Shown: piece by piece, positions 56,647-64,000 of the stretch
Position numbering within the stretch: position 1 is the stretch's first letter
Layout of the letters: each line of letters starts with the position of its first letter
DNA from: Moniliella sp. 'wahieum'
Lineage: Eukaryota > Basidiomycota > Moniliellomycetes > Moniliellales > Moniliellaceae
Length of the DNA: 64,000 nt
Direction of reading: 5' to 3'
Assembly (NCBI GenBank): GCA_003971905.1
Contig: RSEE01000020.1
Coordinates: 124,001-188,000, forward strand
Translations under genes and position numbers: made by a program
Notes under the pieces: model-generated
Databases searched by the model: none
What the model was told of the DNA's origin: nothing
The model's input: only the letters and a program-made list of their open reading frames with translations

Positions 56647-56699
56647 TCCATTCCATTGACAGGGCTTAAGGCTGGGACAGGGGAAACGCTACGTCTAAA
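56647..56699 (-). repeat. Dispersed 53-bp repeat, copy 3
   Basis: Reverse-complement match to 7975-8027 with three mismatches; unrelated flanks. Contains CTTAAG. Confidence 0.8.
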
Positions 56700-56788
56700 A
56701 TACTACTGTAAAATGATATGCAGCTGCCATCAAACAGTCATATACGGAAAAACGTGTTCATAGTATGATGGCTAGAACAAAAGATTCA

Positions 56789-59104
56789 TCACATACGCAA
56801 CCTATATATACATTCTTCGTTTGATCCACTGGACTCGAGCGCCATACTTCCTCTCTTTTTAAAGGGGGACAGCAAGAAGAGTGGTGCCGTCGAGCTGTTC
56901 TCAATCCCAGTCGGCGATGCGCTTGCCGAGGAATCGGGAGTCATGCCGCTTTTTGACGCACCCACTTTTGGCGACGGGGTGGGAGAAGCCAACACGACTT
57001 TCGACGAGACAGACGCATCCGCCGACGATGAAGCGCCGGACGACGGGGAGAGGAGCGCCAGGGAGGAGCTCGCTGCATCAGCCGTTGGGGAACGGTAGGG
57101 GTAGGCACCACTGTCGATGAAGGCTGGAGCTGCGAGGACGAAGCAGGCAAGGACTCCGACGACGAAGGGCTGACGCTAGAGCTGGACTTGGCCGGCTTCA
57201 CATAGGAAGAAGTTGGAGTGGCAGAAGCTTGGTCTGATACCGACGAAGGCACAGAAGTCCCCTTATCTGCCTTGCTCTCCGACCACGACTTACTCGCATG
57301 GCCTGCCCAATCCGATCCCGCCGACGACGAGGCGACCGAAGAGGAGACAGGCATCCAAGACGAGGCCGATTCCCACCCCGTAGGTGAGGAAGATGGCGAC
57401 CCAAGAAGACGAGCTGTGCGCATTTGGTACTACGCTAGACGAGGGGTAGTCGGAAGCTTGAACCGAGGACGAGCTAGCAGAGGCGTGGGCGTGTTGCGCC
57501 TCTGACGGCAAAGCCGAAGCGGTGGGAAGACTGCTGCTCGCGTCGGGAAGGCTCTGACTCACACTGGACGCAACCGGCGTCGAAGCGTTCACGCTAGGGT
57601 ACACCTGGACGGTAGAGCCGTTGGTCACCGTCACCGTCACGGTAGGACTCGGAGCAGAGTAATGACTGTGCCGGGTTGGCGTGAGCGTAGCAAGGGAAGA
57701 TGAAGCGACGCTAGACGAGTCGGTGAGCGAGTTCCACTTGTAACTTGTCGACGAGATTGGGGTAGCCGAGTTGGAGGCCGGGGCGGGTTCCCCACTCGGG
57801 CTGGCAGAAGGCGAGGAGACCGACTGATGGGTCGCCACAGATGCGGACGGTGTGCCCGTCTGGCCTGATGAAGACCCGTTTGAACAGTGAGGAATCCGAA
57901 GAGGCGGCTCTGCCGCGGCGGGACAAAGGTCAAGTCGAGGAATTTGGTTTTCGACACGGAAAAGCTCTGTGCCTCATGGTTGGTCACCAACGCCTCAATA
58001 CTGGTAGAGTTGGGGAGGTTCGAAGCCTGGGAACCAAGCAGTTGGTTCTGCTGCCGAGCTCCATCGGTAGCGTTCTTGGCAGGCTTGCCCCAGCTGCCTG
58101 TAGTACCGAACCGGCGTGCTCCTGGACGAAGAGAGGCAGCACTGGCCGGAAAGAGGAGAATACTGGAACCGCTGGCTTGACGGTTCTCCCACATAGCCGG
58201 GAGAGTAAGTGCAGGGCTCGAGGTGCAGCGGTGCAGGCGGCATCGTGGCGAAAGTGGCACACCAGTTCTGGGCTGTCGCCGTCGCATTCAGCAAGGGCAC
58301 AACAACATTGACCGTGATCGTGTCGAGTGCTGTATCCGTCACAGCCGAGCTCGCTCCGCTTGCCGATGACGGAGAATCATCTCACCCAGCAATTGCTGCT
58401 CGGTTGCATCAGTAGGGACCAAATACAGGAGCGTGCGTTCGAACTTGCTGGCTTGGAGCGTATAGTTGGTCACAGTGGCATCCAAGAGAGCGAGATCATG
58501 CGCATCCTTGGTCGTAATGTTCTGACTCGCCAGGGTAGCATTGGACTGAGCAAGGCTGGTATTGTAGACCGTGTGCAAGACAATGTTTCCGATAATTTGG
58601 TCCTTACTGGGAGTTCCAGCAGGCTGACCACGGGAGGGAGCATCATTGTACGTGTCGTGCGCAACAGTGACATACCGGGAATTGAGCTTGGACCAGCCAA
58701 AGAGCCATCCCGCTTGCAGTTAGAAGTCTGTAGAGGATAGGGGGAAATGGATCAGTATATGTCACGACCGGTAGGAGGTAGGCTGGGGGGGACCGAGTGC
58801 TGGAGTGAAGACATACCATGTTCACTTTCGACCTCTTCTGTTGGCGGGAAGAGTTGGGACGATGGGGCTTGCGGGCAGAGAAGCGCTGCTCACCGGGGCC
58901 ACTAGGGCCTTGGGCGCGAGCCCAACCGGGTTGAGCCGCCTTGAAAGGGTGAGCAGGGGCTGCACCGCGGGGTTGAGAGTACTTTCGCTGTTGCAGGTCG
59001 CGGCCGGGGTTGGAGTTGACAGGATAAGCCTGAACGACGGGGCTGCTGCCAACCAGGGCGAGCAGTCCCGTCATGGCTGCAAAGGCGGGCGAAAGGACGA
59101 CCAT
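56789..59104 (-). CDS. Serine-rich secreted or wall-associated protein
   Basis: ATG at 59102-59104 gives a signal peptide (MTGLLALVGSSPVVQAYPVN preceded by MVVLSPAFAA) and a basic Pro/Gln stretch. An intron at 58728-58816 (89 nt, GTATGT donor, CTACAG acceptor) follows. Next comes a folded-looking segment: YVTVAHDTYNDAPSRGQPAG, IIGNIVLHTVYNTSLAQSNA, NITTKDAHDLALLDATVTNY and FERTLLYLVPTDATEQQLLG. Cys-bearing text follows (QNWCATFATMPPAPLHLEPC), then about 350 residues of Ser/Thr/Ala/Pro-rich sequence (SSPSASPSGEPAPASNSATP, SSYVKPAKSSSSVSPSSSES) to a stop at 56789. No clear GPI signal is seen, though the last frame may be shifted. Frame breaks lie near 58340, 58150, 57900, 57420 and 57080. Family not recognised; a wall protein or sensor-type ectodomain is likely. 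Confidence 0.55.
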
Positions 59105-59589
59105 TCTGGGTTAAGGTTGCAAAAGCGACAATAAGAGGGGTGGGGGAGGAAGGGTAGAGGTATGCACGGGGGTCACCAGGACTCGAGGCAGACGATGAGA
59201 GGATGGGGAGCACAGCCAGCTGTGAGGGGAAAGAAGAGAGCACCAGGCTCAGGGCAAGGGGGTGGCAGTGAGTTGGTTTGCAAAGCACAGATGGAGGTGG
59301 GGGAAAGAGAAGGGGACACACCTGCCCAACCGCTCTACGTTGTTATATACTGTCCGTGCGGATGGGAGCAGGGCAGGGGCCAGTGCGACCGGATCCGCTC
59401 CATCTACCAACACCAACAGCCGCGCTGAGCTGCCTGCTGAGGCAACGCGGCCCCGACGCATAGAGTCTACGCGAGCATGTCGGGGATTGGAGAGATTATG
59501 GTTGATCGATTACCGCGGCCAATTGCCCTGGGCGGTCTGATCGATCTGCTCGATGGCCGTTGTTCTGTGTTTCCTCAGAGAGCGCCTAC

Positions 59590-59647
59590 TCAGTAACTCA
59601 GTACTGAGTGTATAGTGCAGTCATAGTCAGTAGTACTCAATACTCAG
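59590..59647. repeat. GTAC-core TCA/TGA run
   Basis: TCA, GTAAC, TCA, GTAC, TGA, a spacer, then TCA, TAG, TCA, GTAGTAC, TCA, ATAC, TCA. Same grammar with more core imperfections. Confidence 0.65.
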
Positions 59648-60042
59648 TTGATGCAGGCGATGCAGATCATTGATCATCTAACAGAAACCATCAACACCAT
59701 CGACACCATCAAAACCACGGCTAATAAACTAGGCTTGCCATTTTGGACCGGGGGCGGGTGGCCGTATAGTTGTTACCAGGCACTAGGTAGGTACAACTAG
59801 TTCCTAGCTTCGGTCAAATTCAAATGTAGACGCTAACCTTCCTCTGACGCGTCTGACGCCCGCGCATACGCACGACACTGGCGCAGTGGCCCTGTCTCCC
59901 GGCAACCCGGCGCCATGGGGTTGCAAATTGCACGGCCAAGCCAGGGCGTTGTCTGCGGTGCCGGCTTGGCTCTGTGCCAGAAACGGAAGGTCTTTCTCGG
60001 CGAAGGCCATACATTCCACCTTCAGCGTTGCTACTCCGCATG

Positions 60043-60156
60043 TCAGTCAGTACTGAACTCTACTTTGTACTCAACTCAGTCTGAGTACTCATACTCAGTA
60101 CTCAGTCTGAGATCGGAGCTGAGGCGCTGAGGGTGCTGAGCCGCTGAGGCCTGAGG
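60043..60156. repeat. Longest mosaic lattice: GTAC, GATC, GGCGC, GGCC cores
   Basis: At least 15 TGA/TCA triplets in 114 nt. Ordered stretches include TCA-GTAC-TGA, TGA-GTAC-TCA-TAC-TCA-GTAC-TCA-GTC-TGA, then TGA separated by GGCGC, GGGTGC, GCCGC and finally GGCC. Confidence 0.8.
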
Positions 60157-60707
60157 AGTCGCCAACTGACAGCGACAGAGAATCCTGGGAGGGTGGCATG
60201 CGCGGGCGTCACACGCCACACGTCAACAGGGACGCGGCAGGGGGGGCACTACAATGTCTACCTTCCTCTTGCGGCAATGCGCACTTTCTTTGCCAAGCAC
60301 CCAGTCCAGCTGCCTGCTCTGCGGTGGCACCAGTCACACTCACGACGAGTCACTACGAGTAGTCAGCAGGCTACCCGCCATCGCAAGGTGACATTCCCAT
60401 CTACGCACCCCACCTTCTCTCTCTGCCACCCTCCCCCACAAGTCCTATGCCAGCAGACATCAGCAGCAACTCGGCACTACTAGGCCATACTCGCGCATCC
60501 CAGCTTGCAGTATCATGCACACCACCAACATATCACATTGCAGGTCGGCGCCCACAGGCGCCCACCAGACGGACCATCGCTTCATACTCAGATTTCAGAT
60601 CTTGAGATCTCATCGTCATCCCAAACACACCTCACGCCCCGCGTTCGGCTCGGCGCTCACACGCTCACCCCACAGTGGCCACCCGGACCGACGGAAGGCC
60701 GAAGGCT

Positions 60708-60766
60708 TGAAGCTTCCTTGAAGCTTGAAGCTTGAAGCTTGACATGTGACATGTGACAGCGCTCAT
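60708..60766. repeat. AGCT to CATG lattice array overlapping a gene end
   Basis: TGA, AGCT, TCCT, TGA, AGCT, TGA, AGCT, TGA, AGCT, TGA, CATG, TGA, CATG, TGA, CA, GCGC, TCA. Three AGCT units pass directly into two CATG units. The last TCA (60763-60765) is the reverse complement of the stop codon of the remodeler gene. Confidence 0.85.
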
Positions 60767-63700
60767 GCGCGCATAGGGGTGTGGTCGACCAGCCTAATCC
60801 GATCTTGAGCGAAGCTGGGATCTCGTCTTGCCTGTGCACCTTCCCACGCAGCGCCATGAGCTGCGCCACCTCTGCGTCCGAATAGGCAATGTCCGATGGG
60901 CGCTCCTGCAAACCTCCCCTTTCAAACAAGTCACTTTGGCCGTTTTTGAGTGCCTTCTCCAGCTCCTCCACCGGGAACGCATCCAGCCTCCGTACCATAC
61001 CAGGCTTGGCAAGCTCCGTCTGCACCCATGAGTGCAAATGCGACTCGGCACTCTCGTTCGTCACAAGGTTGAGGACCAGCAGCGACTATCATACCAAAAC
61101 GTGTGAGAGAATAATTCAGAGCACGATCACTCCCAAGCAGAAGAGGACGTACCTTTTGTTGCCCAAAGCGCCAAACGTAGCCAAGGTTGAACCAATTGGT
61201 CATGGGCACCAAGTCTTGTCCGAAAAACTGAAGGCCGCAACAGGTAAGCGACGCGCCTAAGGGCACCACAAAGGGGGATGGAAAGACTAAGACGTACGAT
61301 CACTGTGTCAGCAGCAAGCAAGTTCAAGCTCGCCGATCCTACCCGTGAGTGAAGGAGAAGCACTGATTGCTGCCCTCTCCTGGTTCCAAGTTTGTTGGGC
61401 AAGTTCAATGTCCTCCTTGCTCGACTGACGGTCGATACGAAGGTAGTTGTAATGCATCACGAGCAAGAGCTCTTCAATGACATCCAGGTCCATCGCTAGT
61501 GACGGGACAATCACGCACCGGTGTCCCGTCGCGGCTAGTTCGCTCAGAAGCTGAGTCAGGAGCGTCAACTTGGCACTGCCTTGCAGCAATTGGGAAATGG
61601 AGGGGTTGAGGTCGTGGTTCCTGTTCAAGTACTTGTCTCCGCACAGGAACGTGTTTTGGCACACCCTCAACAGCTCCAAGAGAATGGACAGCATGCCCTC
61701 TCTGGCGAGTCTGGGCTTAGCCCGCGCTGCCGGCGCACATAGGGCCTCGATATTACTCAAATTCCGACACAGAATGTTATGGTATAAGACCTTCTGGGGT
61801 GCTGCCAGCGCCGTCGATACCACCAGCTCCGTCACTCGCAATCCTTCTTCTGCCAACAGTTCGGTTCGGCCCCGAAAGCCAGTAAGGCTGAAGTTCTTGT
61901 TCCATCTCCATCCGCCCAGGTACGTCCTCAAGTGCGGCAGACCGACCTGGTGTATCGGTGGTATGAATCGTGTTGAATACGTTGGCCAAGAGAGATGGGG
62001 ATAAGGCAGTGTCAGAGAAGAAGATTCCTCTCGAGGAGAGGATCTGTTCCATGTGCTGCGCTCGAGATCAGTACAGGCGGAAGCGTGGAAAACGGTCAGT
62101 TCCCAATGTTGGACCCGTTGGTTCAACATCTTCAGCAACGCATGATCGCTTGCATCTGCCACCACCACCTCCGCTTTGAGGTCAGTCAGGCCAGGTACGG
62201 AGGCAATTGTCGATGCGGATGGGTGGAAAAGCTCATAGGCCTCTAGAACATTGTGGTCCCCTTCAATGCCGACAGTGTTGGCAGAAGGAAGCCACATACG
62301 AAATGCGCGAACCCAATGTGCGATGGTGTGCCTTGGAACAAGGAGGAGGAACGGAGAAGCTTCGCGGACGCTGAAGAGCCAAGAGATGAACTGAACAATC
62401 TCAGCTGTCTTTCCCATCCCCGAATCGTCCGTAAGGATCACAGGGCGCATTTGGGCCCAAAGGTTCATCATTTCGCGAACCGTATCTTGTTGATATGGTG
62501 CCAGAACGCCCTCAGCATCGCAGCTTGCAAACCCTTCAGACTCAGTAATGGCTCTGCTTTGTCCTGACCGGGGCTTCGAACGAGAACGTCACGAGCGTTG
62601 AGGTGGCCGTAGTAGGCATCCACGAAGCTAGCGCGGTATGCTTCATCTTCCAGACTTGCTTGAGTCACTTCGACCCACGATGCATCTCCATAGTCTAGTC
62701 CAACCCATTTGACAAGCGCCCACGCCACGTGCGTTATCGTCTTGCTCGCCTCGGACGGATTTAGTATTTGGGTGCCATCCAGCTGAGCAATGTGAATCAA
62801 GCCACGGATCGAGCGGGGGGGGATGCCTGCCGGACATTCACGTAGCACATTCAGCGACTTCTCCGTCATACGCACCCCAATCTCTGCCAACTCGTTCGAA
62901 GGGAGGATAGAGGCCGATAGTAAATATCGAGGATGCGCTCAGGGACCATCCAGCTGGCTGGAATGCGTTCCGCTGCAGACGGATCCGGTCCTGGCCGTTT
63001 CTTGCCCACCTGGCTTGAAATCAGGTTGATCGGGTGGAACGGGAAAACGGGGAGAATGGTAATGCACCCACGGCTCATTTGGGTTGTGTTCGAGTTGCTC
63101 CCACTTGTCGGCATCCGCAATCGCTGTATACTGAGCGCGAGTCCAGTGACGGATGTTGGGAATAGCCCGGGGCTGACTTGGGGAAAATGGCTGGCTCTTG
63201 GTGCTAAACGATTTGAGCAAGGTGGGAAAGACCCGCTCCAGCCATATGCGCGGCACCCAAGCCGTCGAACGCCACGACTCATTGGTGAACTTGACGAGGT
63301 ACTCATGCGTAGTAACTCGAGTTTCCCGTGCTCAACGCCATGGTTCATGGCGCGAACCTTTTCTGCATTTTGAGGGCTGGCTGGGCGCCATGCCAAGATC
63401 TTCTCCACCTGAGGCCACTGGAAACAGTCAGGGCAGTTCCAATGCTCCAAGATCTGGACGCGGAACGAAGCGGCATATTCAGTTCCAGGGGCGTTGTGGT
63501 AAGCGGTAACGAGACACTCATAGTGCGCAAATCGCCTGCACCTGATACAGCGGAACACAGGCCGAGCATAGTCTCCTAGCTCTGACACATCATCATCGCT
63601 CTCCTGGCCCCACTTTTCATCGGCCTCTTGGAGAGAACGCCAACGGGGTCCAAACCACAGATGTAACACAGCGCCGGCTCTTCGTAGCATGTCATGCAGG

Positions 63701-64000
63701 GAATGTCCTCGCGGACCATGCTAGCAGGAAGTCGGTTAAAACGGGCGGTCTACGACCCTTGGGAGCCATTCTGCATTCTCCTCATTGATATCACTCAGAA
63801 TGCTGGCCTGGCGGTCCTTGGAGAGGCACTTGAAATGGAGGGCGGCGGTGCACTCGGTACAGCGCAGCCAGGCCCCCAAAGAGGCAATGGAGAACTGGCT
63901 GGCGGCGGTGGCGGAGGAAGGCATAGTGAATGATTGGTTGACACCATTGCTGAGCATTTGGTATTGCGAGGCAGGCGCGGGGGGCAGCTTGCACACCTGA
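60763..64000 (-). CDS. Mit1-like chromatin remodeler: PHD fingers, chromodomain, SNF2 helicase; 5' end outside the window
   Basis: Nuclear chromatin protein resembling Mit1 of the SHREC silencing complex. From the right edge: a Cys/His motif CTECTAALHFKCLS (about 63870), PHD-type CMTCYEEPALCYICG, FRCIRCRRFAHYECLVTAYH and NCPDCFQWPQVEKIL, a chromodomain-like AWALVKWVGLDYGDASWVEV (about 62720), then a SNF2 ATPase with motif I VILTDDSGMGKTAEIVQFIS, LLLVPRHTIAHWVRAFRMWL, RIDRQSSKEDIELAQQTWNQ and ADTVI/FFGQDLVPMTNWFN then GYVWRFGQQK (motif VI region). Introns at 61228-61297 (70 nt) and 61086-61152 (67 nt). The C-terminal helices (VNLVTNE region, VRRLDAFPVEELEKALKNGQ, LMALRGKVHRQDEIPASLK) end in DHTPMRA, TGA 60763-60765, if one frame change is accepted. 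The motif II position reads VFHASA, not DExH. No ATG in the window. Confidence 0.75.

Larger units (their letters stand above)
53534..56788. other. Second gene-poor, lattice-rich tract (3.3 kb)
   Basis: No gene is supported; the only ORFs over 100 codons (for example 53536-54192, + strand) lack protein-like composition. 54120-56460 holds lattice runs with CTAG, GTAC, GGCC, CGCG, GCGC, AGCT, GATC and TTAA-like cores, a 20-nt palindrome (54271-54290) and two copies of the dispersed 53-bp repeat (54753-54778 partial, 56647-56699). It is more A/T-rich than the gene-bearing parts from 54600 on. Confidence 0.6.
59105..60762. other. Intergenic region with the longest lattice runs
   Basis: No gene. 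GTAC/TCA runs lie at 59590-59647, a 114-nt mosaic at 60043-60156, GATC units at 60600-60620 and the AGCT/CATG array from 60708. The first 300 bp (59105-59400) probably carry the Ser-rich gene's promoter (TTATATAC box near 59343). Confidence 0.55.

Noticed and set aside
57290-57420. Transmembrane-like segment in the Ser-rich gene
   Set aside because: The hydrophobic reading (WVAIFLTYGVGIGLVLDA) is in a frame that then stops; the alternative frame continues the Ser-rich sequence and is preferred.

Overview
The window is nuclear DNA of a basidiomycete fungus, probably a compact-genome lineage such as Ustilaginomycotina (the subphylum is an inference). Evidence: high GC; intron-poor genes with short introns (about 56-105 nt) using GTACGT or GTATGT donors and CTAAC/CTGAC-type branch sites; and a typical fungal gene set (Ede1-like EH protein, Sur7/PalI-like protein, SUN-like Slp1, fungal secreted glycosidases). 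No rRNA or tRNA gene was recognised.

Layout. 1-6.2 kb: alpha/beta-hydrolase (+, cut by the window edge), GPI-type wall protein (+), divergent protein kinase (-). 6.2-10.3 kb: a large gene-poor, repeat-rich tract. 10.3-17.1 kb: secreted six-hairpin glycosidase (+), proline-rich protein (+), Sur7/PalI-like membrane protein (-). 17.9-25 kb: Slp1-like SUN protein (+), HMCES/SRAP protein (-), heterotrimeric G-beta (-), small membrane protein (-). 25.7-28.6 kb: UDP-glucose 4-epimerase (+) facing fructose-1,6-bisphosphatase (-). 30.5-35 kb: NEDD8-specific protease (-), TatD nuclease (+). 35.8-39.2 kb: KAE1 (-) and CCT7 (+) diverging from a 343-bp gap with a G15 tract. 39.4-46.2 kb: transcription-factor-like fragment (-), unknown gene (-), RPL28 (+), unknown gene (-). 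46.7-53.5 kb: Ede1 (+) converging on a GH31 alpha-glucosidase (-). 53.5-56.8 kb: second gene-poor repeat tract. 56.8-64 kb: Ser-rich secreted protein (-) and a Mit1-like PHD/chromodomain/SNF2 protein (-, running off the right edge).

Two window-wide properties matter more than any single gene. First, nearly every conserved gene, including essential ones (CCT7, RPL28, KAE1), is split into two or three frames; at most sites I examined, adding one base to a short homopolymer restores the family sequence. This looks like systematic homopolymer under-calling in the assembly, not pseudogenisation. CDS entries therefore give gene spans, not single clean ORFs.

Second, the intergenic DNA is built to a striking degree from one grammar: the triplet TGA or TCA alternating with a self-complementary core, usually 4 nt (CATG, AGCT, CTAG, GGCC, GTAC, ACGT, CGCG, GCGC, CCGG, TCGA, TGCA, TTAA, GATC), in short runs of period 7. 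Different cores are joined in register within one run. I found such runs in most gaps and none well inside a recognised gene. I know of no described element with this structure; it is my main candidate for something new.
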